Shown: positions 1 to 10,441 of the stretch, in pieces
How the letters are laid out: the number at the start of each line of letters is the position of its first letter
Position numbering within the stretch: the stretch's first letter is position 1
Source: Chitinophaga vietnamensis
Lineage (GTDB): Bacteria; Bacteroidota; Bacteroidia; Chitinophagales; Chitinophagaceae
DNA: 64,000 nucleotides
Assembly: GCF_902167635.1 (NCBI RefSeq)
Contig: NZ_CABHMS010000006.1
Location: forward strand, 186,001-250,000
Reading direction: 5' to 3'
Notes under the pieces: model-generated
What the model saw: only the letters and a program-made list of their open reading frames with translations
Database searches by the model: none
Told to the model about the DNA's origin: nothing
Position numbers and translations under genes: made by a program

Positions 1-8
1 AAATGTTT

Positions 9-2396
9 TTATTCAGATCTCAAACTGATAACAGGATTGATCCTCGCGGCTTTCAGCGATTGCACACTCACCGTGAGGAAGGCGATCACGATAGCGATCA
101 TACCTCCTGCCAGGAATATCCAGGCACTTAGCGAAGTGTGATAAGCAAAATCACCCAGCCAGCGGTTCATCGCCAGCCATGCCAGCGGCGAAGCCACACA
201 CAATGCTATGAGCACCAAACGCAGGAAATCTTTCGACAGCAACATCACCACGCTGCCTACTGAAGCGCCCATCACCTTCCTGATACCGATCTCTTTGGTA
301 CGCTGCTGTGCTGTAAAGGCAGCCAGGCCCAGCAAACCAAGACAGGAGATTACAATGATCACCAGCGAGAAAGTAGTGAGGATATGACTGGTCCTGTATT
401 CTCTCTTGTAGATATCATCAAACTCCTGGTCCAGAAAATGATAAGCGAAAGGCTCCGCCGGCAATGCGCCGTTCCACACCTGCTCTACATCTGCGATGGT
501 GCGCTGCCAGTTGCTGCTGGCGGTTTTCACCAACACTTTGCCGAACCAGTAATATTCAGGGAATACCACAATCGGATCGATCCCTCTTTTCATACTGGCG
601 AAATGAAAATCCTTCATCACGCCTTTGATCATGCCATTGCGCCCATTCAGAGATACCCTTTTTCCGATCGCATCGTTGGGTGTCCAACCTAATTTTTTTA
701 CAGCGGTTTCGTTGAGAAAGAAATGATATACCTTCTTATCATCTTCCTGTAAAACATCCCGGATATCTGCCTCCGTGAGGTCCTCTCCCGCCACCAGCCT
801 GATATCCATCGTTTTCAGATAATCCTTCTCCACCGGCACGGCTGCTACGTTCATTGCATAGTCGGCGGGTTTGGTTTCGATCTTGCCAAGGGTATAACCG
901 CCTTCCGTTTTCACCGGCGAATCGTAAGAGGCGCTCACATGCTGCACGCCCGGCGTCTGTAGTAATCGTTCTTTAAATGTCCGTAGTCTATCGCTGTTCA
1001 TCTTGCTGCCATCCAGCACCAGCACCTGCGAGCGGTCCATACCAATGTTCTTGTGCTGGATATAATACAGTTGCTTTCCAACAACAATGGTGCAGATGAT
1101 AAAAAATACAGATGCGGCAAACTGAAATACCACCAGCGTTTTACGCACAGCGCCACCACTGGCGGCCGACAGCTTCCCTTTCAGCACCTGCACCGGCTTA
1201 AAGGCCGACAGGAACATCGCGGGATAAGTGCCGGTAAGGAAAGCGGTGCCGACAAACACAATGCCCAGCAAAGCGTATATACGGTACCCCTTAGTACCGC
1301 CAAAATGGAGCCGTGTATCCGCAAGATGATTGAACAACGGCAACAAGTATAAGGACAACACCCATCCCAGCAGGATCGCTGCAAAGGTGATCATCGTAGA
1401 TTCCGCCATGAATTGCCAGAATATCTGCCCGCGATGCGCGCCCACGGCCTTGCGCACGCCGATCTCGCGGCTTCGCTCTGTAGAGCGCGCAGTGGCCAGG
1501 TTCATAAAATTGATACAGGCAATCAACAACAGCATCACTGCAATGATCATCAGGATGTAATTATAGCGGATATCGCCCCCCGCTTCCGTAGAGTTGCCCG
1601 CGATGGAATGCAGGTGAATACCGGTAACCGGCTCTGGCGTCATATCCAGCGTAGCGCCCTTACTGCCGCCCATCTGCGGCATCAGCACATTTTTTACATA
1701 GTCGCCAATCCTTGCATGCAATGCGGACGGCGTAGTGTTATCATTCAGCTGCACATAAGTGTAATAGTTAGGCGCATCCCAGTTGTCTTTCTTTCCAAGC
1801 GACGCCCAGCTGGCCACAAACTCATATTTCAGATGCGTATTGGAAGGCGCATCGTCTGTAATGCCCGTCACCAGCATATCCTGGCTATTAACACGTACCG
1901 TTTTACCGACAGGGTTTTCCGCTCCGAAATACTTTTTCGCAGCAGAAGCTGTCATCACCAACATATTGGGGCCACTCAGTACGGTGGCCGCATTGCCTTC
2001 TCTCAAATGAAAAGAGAATAACTGGAAAAAAGCAGGATCGGCATAAAGGAACCTTTCTTCCTTGATCGCAGTATTGCCATATCTGACAGCGCTACTCCGC
2101 ACATAAGCCCGGGCTACGTATTTTACTTCGGGATAGTCTTTCAATACCGGCGCCAGCGCGGAAGGGGTCATGGCGGTATGTACCAGGGGCTGATCTTTCT
2201 CTCCATAATCTACACGGATACGATAAAGCTGATCCGCATGTTGAAAGAAGCGGTCATAGGTCCATTCATTTTGAAGATAGAGAGATAACAAGATAAAACA
2301 AGCCACGCCAGTGGCCAGTCCTGTCACATTGATGGCGGTATATAACTTGCGTTTCCAGAGATTCCTTGCTGCTACTTTGAGATAACTTCCGATCAT
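9..2396 (-). CDS. ABC transporter permease, FtsX/MacB-type (fourth permease of the efflux operon)
   Basis: Inner-membrane permease of a MacB-type ABC system, 795 aa. One membrane segment near residues 20-42 is followed by a periplasmic MacB core domain, then an FtsX block of three helices (about 278-395). A second copy follows: helix near 425-447, second periplasmic domain, last three helices after about 675. The cytoplasmic coupling motif occurs twice, as REIGVRKAVGA and KEIGIRKVMGA, supporting the duplicated architecture. It is the last permease of the operon inside the window and starts 13 bases after the previous permease stops; the operon may continue beyond the left edge. MacB-type systems move lipids, peptides or toxic compounds between inner membrane and periplasm; the substrate here is unknown. 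Confidence 0.9.
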   Translation of the reverse strand: MIGSYLKVAARNLWKRKLYTAINVTGLATGVACFILLSLYLQNEWTYDRFFQHADQLYRIRVDYGEKDQPLVHTAMTPSALAPVLKDYPEVKYVARAYVRSSAVRYGNTAIKEERFLYADPAFFQLFSFHLREGNAATVLSGPNMLVMTASAAKKYFGAENPVGKTVRVNSQDMLVTGITDDAPSNTHLKYEFVASWASLGKKDNWDAPNYYTYVQLNDNTTPSALHARIGDYVKNVLMPQMGGSKGATLDMTPEPVTGIHLHSIAGNSTEAGGDIRYNYILMIIAVMLLLIACINFMNLATARSTERSREIGVRKAVGAHRGQIFWQFMAESTMITFAAILLGWVLSLYLLPLFNHLADTRLHFGGTKGYRIYALLGIVFVGTAFLTGTYPAMFLSAFKPVQVLKGKLSAASGGAVRKTLVVFQFAASVFFIICTIVVGKQLYYIQHKNIGMDRSQVLVLDGSKMNSDRLRTFKERLLQTPGVQHVSASYDSPVKTEGGYTLGKIETKPADYAMNVAAVPVEKDYLKTMDIRLVAGEDLTEADIRDVLQEDDKKVYHFFLNETAVKKLGWTPNDAIGKRVSLNGRNGMIKGVMKDFHFASMKRGIDPIVVFPEYYWFGKVLVKTASSNWQRTIADVEQVWNGALPAEPFAYHFLDQEFDDIYKREYRTSHILTTFSLVIIVISCLGLLGLAAFTAQQRTKEIGIRKVMGASVGSVVMLLSKDFLRLVLIALCVASPLAWLAMNRWLGDFAYHTSLSAWIFLAGGMIAIVIAFLTVSVQSLKAARINPVISLRSE

Positions 2397-2409
2397 GATA
2401 CCTGATTAT

Positions 2410-4821
2410 TTATGCTTCATTAAGACTTTTAACTGGATTGATTAATGCTGCGCGGATCGACTGCGTGCTCACGGTGACAAAAGCGATCAGTACGGCGATG
2501 CCGCCGGCCAGCGCAAACACCCACCAGTGGATGCTTACATGGAAAGCGAAATCCTGTAACCACCGGTGCATGAAGAACCAGGCTACCGGCGTAGCGATCA
2601 GAATAGCGGCCAGCACCAATTTGAGGAAATCGCGGGAGAGTAACAGCACAATACCACTCACCGAGGCGCCCAATACTTTGCGGATGCCTATTTCGCGCCG
2701 GCGTTGCGTCATGGCCATCACGGCAATGGCAAACAATCCCATGCTGGATATCACCATGGCCAGTACGGCGCCGGTGATGAATATCTTCGAAAACTGTTGT
2801 TCGTTGCGGTATTGACGGTTCACATTTTCATCGAGGAAAGTGGGCACATCTGTGGAGACGGGATTCAGGGCTTTCCAGATACCTTGCAATTTAGCCAGTG
2901 TGGCGGGCGGGTTCTGGGTGTTTACCCGTATGAAAGCATAGCTCAGCTGCGGTTTCGGCGACAACATAATCAGAAGCGGCTCTATGCTCCTGCGGAGCGA
3001 TTTATAATGAAAATCTTTCAGCACACCGATCACCTGTACCATCCTGTCTTCGCCAAAATCGGCACGGATGCTCAGCGGATCTTTTTCCCCCAGTTGTTTG
3101 GCCAATGCTTCATTGATCAGGACGGCGGCGGTATCAGTACCGTATTCCCTTGAAAAGTCTCGGCCCTGGCTCAGTTTCAGACCTAACGTCTTCGTATAAT
3201 CGTAGTCTACCTGCTGGGCTACGGAAGTGATCTGCCTGCCTTTAAAAGTAAAGCCCACATGCCAGGTGCCAACGATATGATCGCTGCCAATACCCAGGTT
3301 ACTCATGCTGCCGGTTACGCTCTCCACTTCCGGTTCCTGGGCCAGCCGGTTACGTAAAGCAGCCAGCAGCGAAGCGGTGTTGGTATTGCCCAGCGGAATG
3401 CTCACCACCTGCGTAGTATTAAACCCTAACGGCGCCGAACGTACGAATTTCAGCTGCTGCCAGATAATGGCGGTACAACTGATCAACAGGATTGCCACCA
3501 CAAACTGAACGATGATCAAACCATTACGGAGATTACCATTGCGGCCCATGGCCAGCTTGCCTTTCAGCACCTGTACGATATTGAAGCGCGTCACCAGCCA
3601 GGCCGGATAACCGCCCGCCAGTAATGTTACCAGCAGGAACACCACCGCAACAGCCGGTATGATCCAGCCATTACCAAAGATGCGCAGACTGATATCGCGC
3701 CCTGAAATGGTATTGTAATAAGGCATGAACAGGCAGGATAAAAATACGCTCAGCACCATCGCAGCCAGGCAAATGAGAAATGCCTCGCACCAGAATTGCA
3801 GCATCAGCTGCTTGTCCATCGCGCCAAGCGCTTTGCGCAGCCCGATTTCATTGGCACGAATGAATGACCGTGCAATGGAGAGATTAACAAAGTTGATACA
3901 GGCGATTGCAATCACCACGGTGGCCAGGATCAGCATCAGCCAGGGATAGAAACTGCTCAAGCCACTGAACACCGCACTTTCAGGATGAAAATGGAAAGCA
4001 CTGAGCGGAATGGTTTTATATTGCAGGTATTCGCCATTGGCAGCGGGTTTAATACCACTTTCTTTCAGCGATTTTATCAATTCGGCATTATAACGGTTTG
4101 CCACTGTTTTCATCTGCTGCTCAAAACTGGCCGCGGTGGCTTTATCCGACAGTTGTACAAAATAGGTAAAGTTGTTGCGTGTCCACTGGCCTTTATAATC
4201 TTCATAGCCAGATGCATTTTCAAAACGGGTCAGTACCTGTAGATGGAAGCCCGAATTATCCGGGATATCTGCCAGCACCCCGCTGACGGTAAAAGGCAAC
4301 CACTTTCCATCAATATTCAATTCAACATTTTTACCGACCGGCTCCTCATTGGCGAATACAGACCTGGCTACCTTCTCGGTTAGTACCAATTGGCTCCGCT
4401 GTTGCAGCGCGGTACGTATATTGCCCTTTACGAGCGGAAAGGTGAACATCTGCAAAAATTCCGGATCAACAAAATGGGTTTGCATAGTAAAGGTATGCTG
4501 CTGGTAACGCAGGATGTAATTTCCTTCATCCATGCGTGCCACGCGGTCTACACCCGCAATATCTTTTTTGATCACATCGGCCATGGGTTCCGAGCCACTG
4601 TTGGCCGTGCGCGAACCAGTCGTCGTTTGCTCTTCGCGGTAAAGCTGGAATACTTTATCTGCATGCACATGAAAATTGTCATAACTCCATTCACGATAGG
4701 CTGTAAGCGCCAGTAGCAGGGCTGCGCAGAAGGCCACCGTCATACCGCCGATATTCACTACGGCAAATACTTTTTGCTTGAGCAAGTTTCTCCACGCGAT
4801 CTTTAAATAGCTTCTCAGCAT
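2410..4821 (-). CDS. ABC transporter permease, FtsX/MacB-type (third permease)
   Basis: Paralogue of the neighbouring permeases, 803 aa, with the same doubled layout: N-terminal helix, MacB-like periplasmic domain, three-helix FtsX block, then a second set. The two coupling motifs read NEIGLRKALGA and REIGIRKVLGA. The periplasmic domains diverge more than the membrane blocks, as expected if the paralogues engage different substrates or partners. An intrinsic terminator lies only 23 bases upstream of its ATG, so this gene and the next one may be expressed below, or apart from, the first half of the operon. Confidence 0.9.
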   Translation of the reverse strand: MLRSYLKIAWRNLLKQKVFAVVNIGGMTVAFCAALLLALTAYREWSYDNFHVHADKVFQLYREEQTTTGSRTANSGSEPMADVIKKDIAGVDRVARMDEGNYILRYQQHTFTMQTHFVDPEFLQMFTFPLVKGNIRTALQQRSQLVLTEKVARSVFANEEPVGKNVELNIDGKWLPFTVSGVLADIPDNSGFHLQVLTRFENASGYEDYKGQWTRNNFTYFVQLSDKATAASFEQQMKTVANRYNAELIKSLKESGIKPAANGEYLQYKTIPLSAFHFHPESAVFSGLSSFYPWLMLILATVVIAIACINFVNLSIARSFIRANEIGLRKALGAMDKQLMLQFWCEAFLICLAAMVLSVFLSCLFMPYYNTISGRDISLRIFGNGWIIPAVAVVFLLVTLLAGGYPAWLVTRFNIVQVLKGKLAMGRNGNLRNGLIIVQFVVAILLISCTAIIWQQLKFVRSAPLGFNTTQVVSIPLGNTNTASLLAALRNRLAQEPEVESVTGSMSNLGIGSDHIVGTWHVGFTFKGRQITSVAQQVDYDYTKTLGLKLSQGRDFSREYGTDTAAVLINEALAKQLGEKDPLSIRADFGEDRMVQVIGVLKDFHYKSLRRSIEPLLIMLSPKPQLSYAFIRVNTQNPPATLAKLQGIWKALNPVSTDVPTFLDENVNRQYRNEQQFSKIFITGAVLAMVISSMGLFAIAVMAMTQRRREIGIRKVLGASVSGIVLLLSRDFLKLVLAAILIATPVAWFFMHRWLQDFAFHVSIHWWVFALAGGIAVLIAFVTVSTQSIRAALINPVKSLNEA

Positions 4822-4843
4822 ATAATGAATTTAAGAATGATCT

Positions 4844-4876
4844 AAAAAAAAGCAGGGTGTGTAGATACACACTCTG
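4844..4876 (-). terminator. Intrinsic terminator inside the permease operon
   Basis: Arms at 4853-4862 and 4867-4876 pair in nine of ten positions around a four-base loop (AGAT). On the minus strand the hairpin is followed by an uninterrupted run of T (complement of 4844-4851). It lies between the second and third permease genes, so it should reduce or separate expression of the two distal permeases. Confidence 0.75.
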
Positions 4877-4892
4877 ATTTGCTGTTCACTTG

Positions 4893-7283
4893 TTATTCTA
4901 CTCGTAAGGTTATCACCGGGTTCTTCATCGCCGCCCGCATGGTTTGCAGGCCTACCGACAGCAAAGCCGCTGCCAGCGCCACAATGGCCGCCACTATAAA
5001 CATCCAGGGTTGCAGGGTGATGCGGTAGGCAAACTGTTCAAGCCAGTGCCGCATCAGGTACCACGCAACAGGCGTGGCCAATAGCAGGGCGATCAACACC
5101 AGTTTTATAAAATCTTTTGATAGCAATGTGGTGATTTGCACTACGCTGGCGCCGAGTACTTTCCGTACGCCAATCTCGCGGGTACGTTGTTCGGCAGAGA
5201 AAGCGGCCAGGCCCAGCAGCCCTAGTGCCGCTATCGCGATGGTAATACCGGTAGTAGCGCTGAAAATGCTTGCCAGCCTGTCTTCCGAGGTATACAGCTT
5301 ATCCGCTACCTCATCGAGGAACTGGTATTTGAAAGGCGCCAGCGCATCATATTTTGAGTAGATACGGTTGATCTTTCCCAATATCTCCGGGATATTATGA
5401 TGCGCCGCGATCTTTACGTACATACATCCGCCGGATTGGCCGTTCCATGCATCGGCATTATCTTTTGCGATGGTGATAGCTGCCGGCCTCACGGCAGAAT
5501 GCAAGGATTGAAAATGAAAATCTTTTAACACGCCTGCTACTTCGGGGTTCTTTTCGCCCAATGCTACCGGCTTTCCGATCGGATTGGGCAGCAGGTTAAG
5601 CTGCCTGGCCGCCGTTTCATTGATCACAATTTTATCGTCATGATCCAGGTCGTTCATATCAGCGGGCGCCATCTTCCATTTGAGGCCGGTGAGCGCCAGC
5701 ATGTCCTTGTCCATCCGCAGGGTGGCCAGCGTAACGGCAGGCGCTTTGGGGTCGTTGCCGCTAACGAAGAACATATCGAAAGATTGATAGAGCGGATGCC
5801 GCATGGTGCCGGTCTGCATTACACCGGGCAGCGATGCCACCTCCTGCCGGAAGGCCTGGTAGCGGTTATTCATCGACTGTTGGAAAGGTATTGCCACCAC
5901 ATTGTTATTATTGATACCTGTATCTGTATGACGGAAGAAATACAGCTGCCGGGAGATCACCACACTACAGATGATCAATACGGCCGCGGCGCCAAACTGC
6001 ACCACCGTCAATACCCTGCGCACCGTAGCGCCACCGGTGGTATTGCTCATCTTACCAGCCAGCACGGTCACCGGCGAATAACGGGAAAGTATAAACGAAG
6101 GATAGCTGCCCGCAATGATCACGGTGCCGAGGAACAGCAGGCCAAAGGCGGTGAGCATCAACGGACTGAAAACAAAATGCTGATCCACACGCAGGTCCAG
6201 CATATGCAGGAACCAGGGGCGCAGCACAAAGAACAGCAGCAATGCCAGCGAGAACGCCAGTACGGCATACAGGGCCGACTCCACATAAAACTGTTGCGCA
6301 ATACGACGACGGTCGGCGCCCATTACTTTGCGCACACCGATCTCTCTTGCCCGGATACCCGCTCTGGCCGTGGAAAGGCTCATATAGTTGATGAGCGCCA
6401 TCAACAGGATCAATGCCGCTACGACAGGGAATATATGGAGATAACGCAGATTGAAGCCTGGCGTAAAATCGGCGCTGCGATGCAGATCAGCCATAGGCAC
6501 CAGTATCACGCGGCCGTCGTCCATGCGGGCAGAGCTCTTGCGGTTGATGTTATTGGACACCATGGTATAATGTGCGGCATCATCGAGTTTCAGGAAGAGG
6601 CGGAAACCCGCTACTACATCAGGGTTCTTGACGAACATCTCCAAACCTTCCATGGTGCCGGCGCTGGCGATAGAAAACAATACATCCGGTTTCAGGGAGG
6701 AATTGGAAGGCGCATCGGCCATCACTCCTGTCACCTCGAAAAGATACTGGCCATTGTAGCGCAGGTGCTTGCCCACCGCATCGGTGGTACCAAAATATTT
6801 TTTTGCTATGCTGGCAGATACTACCGCCGTATAGGGTCTTTGCAACGCAGTGCCCGGATCTCCCGCCACTAAAGGGAAAGAGAAGAAGCGGAAAAAATTG
6901 GCGTCTACCAGGTCTACATTCTTCTCCTGGTCTTTCACATCCGGATGCTCTACAGATTGTATTAATCTGTCTCCCCCCATACTATTCCCCATGCGGAGAT
7001 AATCGGCTACAGCAGCGTTCTGTTGCTTCATCTCCTCTCCTGCGCCGAATTTAAAACTGTTCATCTGTATGCTGTCCTTATTCACTTTCACCTTTTGTAA
7101 AAGGGAATAGATGCGGCGGCTGTCGGCATGGAATTGGTCGTAGCTCCGCTCATGCAGCACATACAGCATGATAAGCATGCAAATACAAAGACCTGCGGCC
7201 AGTCCGCCAATATTGATGGCGCTGTACAGTTTCCGCTTGAGCAGGTTACGCCATGCGAGTTTGATATAGTTTTTTAGCAGCAT
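4893..7283 (-). CDS. ABC transporter permease, FtsX/MacB-type (second permease)
   Basis: 796-aa inner-membrane permease with duplicated FtsX/MacB core domains and eight predicted helices. Coupling motifs REIGVRKVMGA (first half) and REIGVRKVLGA (second half) are intact. It begins five bases after the stop of the first permease, so the two are probably translationally coupled, and it is followed by an intrinsic terminator. It presumably uses the single ATPase encoded upstream. Substrate unknown. Confidence 0.9.
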   Translation of the reverse strand: MLLKNYIKLAWRNLLKRKLYSAINIGGLAAGLCICMLIMLYVLHERSYDQFHADSRRIYSLLQKVKVNKDSIQMNSFKFGAGEEMKQQNAAVADYLRMGNSMGGDRLIQSVEHPDVKDQEKNVDLVDANFFRFFSFPLVAGDPGTALQRPYTAVVSASIAKKYFGTTDAVGKHLRYNGQYLFEVTGVMADAPSNSSLKPDVLFSIASAGTMEGLEMFVKNPDVVAGFRLFLKLDDAAHYTMVSNNINRKSSARMDDGRVILVPMADLHRSADFTPGFNLRYLHIFPVVAALILLMALINYMSLSTARAGIRAREIGVRKVMGADRRRIAQQFYVESALYAVLAFSLALLLFFVLRPWFLHMLDLRVDQHFVFSPLMLTAFGLLFLGTVIIAGSYPSFILSRYSPVTVLAGKMSNTTGGATVRRVLTVVQFGAAAVLIICSVVISRQLYFFRHTDTGINNNNVVAIPFQQSMNNRYQAFRQEVASLPGVMQTGTMRHPLYQSFDMFFVSGNDPKAPAVTLATLRMDKDMLALTGLKWKMAPADMNDLDHDDKIVINETAARQLNLLPNPIGKPVALGEKNPEVAGVLKDFHFQSLHSAVRPAAITIAKDNADAWNGQSGGCMYVKIAAHHNIPEILGKINRIYSKYDALAPFKYQFLDEVADKLYTSEDRLASIFSATTGITIAIAALGLLGLAAFSAEQRTREIGVRKVLGASVVQITTLLSKDFIKLVLIALLLATPVAWYLMRHWLEQFAYRITLQPWMFIVAAIVALAAALLSVGLQTMRAAMKNPVITLRVE

Positions 7284-7288
7284 AATGT

Positions 7289-9676
7289 TTATTCATTGCG
7301 CAGACTGTCCACCGGATTGGTGATAGCAGCCTTCCAGGTCTGTGAAATAATGATCAGTAAAGCTATTCCCATGAGCACAGCGAAGCAGCCCATGAGGGTG
7401 AAGGCGCCAAAACCTACGCGGTAGGCGAACATCTGCAGGAACAGGGCGCTGCCCAGATAGCCCAGCGGCAGCGCGATACAGCTGGCAATCACGATCAGCC
7501 AGAAATAATTTTTTGATAGCAGCACAATGAGGTTGGATACATCGGCGCCCATCACTTTCCTGATGCCGATCTCTTTTTTTCGTGTGAACATGGTATAGGA
7601 TACGATGCCCAGCAGCCCCAGTCCTGCAATAGCGGCCGTTAAGAAAGCCAGGAACCCCAGCATGCCCACAGTGGAAGCGGCACGCGCGCGGCTGTCGAGC
7701 TGCTCTGCCATCCAGCCACTGTGGAAGGTTTCACCGGGATGTATCGCCATCCAGGCGCTTTTGATGCTGGCCAGCGTTGCCTCAATATCTTTCGGCTGCA
7801 CGCTGATCTGCAATTGTGAAAATTCCTGTGGCGCATAACGTATGGCCATCGGCTGTATGCTTACTTCTATTGGTTGGTAATTGAAATCTTTTACGACGCC
7901 GGTAATGCTTACCTGTACGGAATCAGAGAGCCACAGCGGCTTTCCGATGGCCTCTTCCGGCGATTTGATGCCGAGTGCGGGCAAAGCCTTTTCATTGATC
8001 ACGATATATTGTTCATGGTTGGTGGTACCCGGCGGAAAGCCGCTACCTGCCACCAGTGTAAGGTGCATCAATTTGATAAAATCTGCATCGCCGGCGAAAT
8101 AGCCCAGCTGCACCTTTTCAGGTATCCCGTCTGCTTTAACAGCACAAAAGCGGGTATCGCGCGGCATGCCCAGCGTGCCGGAGCTCGCAGCGATCATCTC
8201 TACGCCCCGTACCTGCAACAGCTGGTCTTTCACCCGCTGAAAATCTTCTCCATCCAACGGTACATTCAAAATACTGCTACGATTGAAACCCATATCCATC
8301 GTAGCCTTGAAGGTGAACTGACGGTAAACGGTGACCCAGAAGATGATCGCCGTGAGGGACAAGGTGAATTGTATCACGATGAGCACCTTGCGCAAACCCA
8401 GGCCGCCATACAGTTTCACATCCACCATATTCTTCAGCACTTTCACCGGCTGGAATGACGACAGCGCCCAGGCCGGGATAGCTCCGGCCACAATGCCCGT
8501 GAGCACGCTGAATGCCGTGAAGCATCCGATCATGATCCAGTCCAGCGGCACATCAGGCACAAATTCATTTCCGAAAGAAACATGATCGCGCAGCAACAAT
8601 AACATAATGATCGCGAGCGCAAGAGATAACAAACAAGTGATGACAGATTCAATGATGAATTGCAGGAACACCTGCCAGCGGCGGGCGCCATTCACTTTGT
8701 GTACGCCTACTTCTTTGGCCCTTTGCAGGGAGCGTACAATAGAGAGGTTAGTATAGTTAAAGCAGGCGCAGAGCAGGATACCCAGCGCTACAAACACCAC
8801 GGTGAGCACTTTGCCCAGCGGTGCGGCCCTGCTGATATCATTATACATTTCGGATGATCCGGCAATCCTGCTGGCGCGTTGCGGCTCAAAAGCCACTTTG
8901 GTATGGGATATTTTTTCCGCTACCTTATAACGCTCGCCAGTGCGATCCAGCGCGGCTTGCAGGTCGGCGGCTGTTTCACCGGGTTTCATCACCACATACG
9001 TATAGGCGTCTTGTAAAACATCCCAGTTTTGTAAGCGCTCCGGCAACAATTTCGATTGTTCCAGACCGTTTACGGAAGACAGAGAGGCATAGGACTCAAA
9101 GTCAAGATGGGTAGGCCCTGGCGGCGGCGTGAGTACACCCGTAACGGTAAAGTCGCCCTCCTTTTCAAAGTGGATCACCTGGCCCAGGGCATCATTAGTA
9201 CCGAAGAAACGTTGTGCCGTTTCCTGTGTAAGCACAATGCTGTTGGGCGCTTTCAGGGCGGTGGCCGGGTCGCCGGCGGCGAGCTTCCACCCGAAGATGG
9301 TAAAGAAAGCAGGTTCGGTAAAGGCCCCGCTGAGATGCAAACGTTTTTTATTCACGGTCACATTCCCCGACAAAGCATTATAAACAGCTACCGCATTTTC
9401 TACAAACGGATAGTCCGTGCGCAGGTTATCGGCCAGTGGCAAGGGGCTGCTGGCCATATGAAATTTGCGGCCATCGGCCAGCTGCACCCGCGAAGTAACG
9501 CGCCAGCTGCGGCCGGAAGCCGGCAGAAATTGATCGTATTGCCAGGTTTCCCTCACCGACATCAGCGCGATCAGGCACAACATCAGGCTCATCGCAAGGC
9601 CCGCAATGTTGATAAAAGAAAACAATTTCTGCCTGCGCAGGTTCCTGAATGCAATGAGTATATAACGGTATAGCAT
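7289..9676 (-). CDS. ABC transporter permease, FtsX/MacB-type (first permease)
   Basis: 795-aa permease directly downstream of the ATPase gene, 38 bases away. Helices near residues 20-40, 285-400 and 430-450 and the C-terminal block after about 680 give the duplicated MacB/FtsX plan. Its first coupling motif is divergent, EVGVHKVNGA, while the second, KEIGIRKVMGA, is canonical; the first half is therefore the most diverged of the four paralogues. Position next to the ATPase suggests it may be the ancestral partner. Confidence 0.9.
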   Translation of the reverse strand: MLYRYILIAFRNLRRQKLFSFINIAGLAMSLMLCLIALMSVRETWQYDQFLPASGRSWRVTSRVQLADGRKFHMASSPLPLADNLRTDYPFVENAVAVYNALSGNVTVNKKRLHLSGAFTEPAFFTIFGWKLAAGDPATALKAPNSIVLTQETAQRFFGTNDALGQVIHFEKEGDFTVTGVLTPPPGPTHLDFESYASLSSVNGLEQSKLLPERLQNWDVLQDAYTYVVMKPGETAADLQAALDRTGERYKVAEKISHTKVAFEPQRASRIAGSSEMYNDISRAAPLGKVLTVVFVALGILLCACFNYTNLSIVRSLQRAKEVGVHKVNGARRWQVFLQFIIESVITCLLSLALAIIMLLLLRDHVSFGNEFVPDVPLDWIMIGCFTAFSVLTGIVAGAIPAWALSSFQPVKVLKNMVDVKLYGGLGLRKVLIVIQFTLSLTAIIFWVTVYRQFTFKATMDMGFNRSSILNVPLDGEDFQRVKDQLLQVRGVEMIAASSGTLGMPRDTRFCAVKADGIPEKVQLGYFAGDADFIKLMHLTLVAGSGFPPGTTNHEQYIVINEKALPALGIKSPEEAIGKPLWLSDSVQVSITGVVKDFNYQPIEVSIQPMAIRYAPQEFSQLQISVQPKDIEATLASIKSAWMAIHPGETFHSGWMAEQLDSRARAASTVGMLGFLAFLTAAIAGLGLLGIVSYTMFTRKKEIGIRKVMGADVSNLIVLLSKNYFWLIVIASCIALPLGYLGSALFLQMFAYRVGFGAFTLMGCFAVLMGIALLIIISQTWKAAITNPVDSLRNE

Positions 9677-9714
9677 ATACGGAATGAGTGATTTTAGAAT
9701 GGCGTTCTTTCATC

Positions 9715-10404
9715 TCACACGTGAAACTGCTCCTTGATGTTCTCGGTCACCACGCGACCGTCGAACAGGTTGATGATGCGGTGTGCAAAGCCTGCATCAT
9801 AGGGCGAGTGCGTTACCATGATGAGCGTAGTACCAGCATTGTTCAGTTCCTGCAACAGTTTCATCACTTCTTCACCATTGGAGGAATCGAGGTTACCGGT
9901 GGGCTCATCCGCGAGGATCAGGTTAGGTTTGGCTACCACTGCGCGGGCAATGGCCACCCTTTGTTGCTGACCACCAGACAATTGCTGCGGAAAGTGGTTG
10001 CGGCGGTGCATGATATTCATACGTTCCAGTACTTCTTCCACTTTCTGCTTACGCTCGGCGGAAGGCACTTTCAGGTACAGGAGCGGCAGCTCCACATTTT
10101 CAAAAACGGTGAGCTCGTCGATCAGGTTGAAGCTCTGGAAAACAAAGCCTATGGAGCCTTTGCGGAGCTGGGCGCGTTGGCGTTCGCTCATACGCGCTAC
10201 CTCTTTGCCCCAGAAATGATACTCACCATCGCTGGGATTGTCCAGCAGGCCGAGGATGTTCAGCAAGGTCGATTTACCACAACCGGAAGGGCCCATGATC
10301 GCTACAAATTCCCCATCCTGCACTTCCATATTGATACCATTGAGGGCGGTGGTTTCCACCTCTTCTGTTGTAAATAACTTTTGTAAGTTAACGGTGCGTA
10401 TCAT
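9715..10404 (-). CDS. ABC transporter ATP-binding protein, MacB/LolD type
   Basis: 229-aa nucleotide-binding subunit. Walker A is GPSGCGKS at residues 38-45, Q-loop near 89, signature LSGGQ at 141-145, Walker [10 protein letters not shown] at 161-169 followed by the D-loop NLDS, and the switch His in VTHS near 197. It has the length and motif set of MacB/LolD/FtsE ATPases, which work with FtsX-type permeases. It is the only ATPase in the six-gene operon, so all four permeases probably share it. Cytoplasmic face of the inner membrane. Confidence 0.95.
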   Translation of the reverse strand: MIRTVNLQKLFTTEEVETTALNGINMEVQDGEFVAIMGPSGCGKSTLLNILGLLDNPSDGEYHFWGKEVARMSERQRAQLRKGSIGFVFQSFNLIDELTVFENVELPLLYLKVPSAERKQKVEEVLERMNIMHRRNHFPQQLSGGQQQRVAIARAVVAKPNLILADEPTGNLDSSNGEEVMKLLQELNNAGTTLIMVTHSPYDAGFAHRIINLFDGRVVTENIKEQFHV

Positions 10405-10441
10405 AAGTATTGTTTAAAGCGTTTTTGAAAAATTAATATTA

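Noticed and set aside
5640-6872. 410-codon plus-strand frame inside the second permease
   Set aside because: Shadow frame rich in His, Arg and Gln; the minus strand encodes an intact permease.
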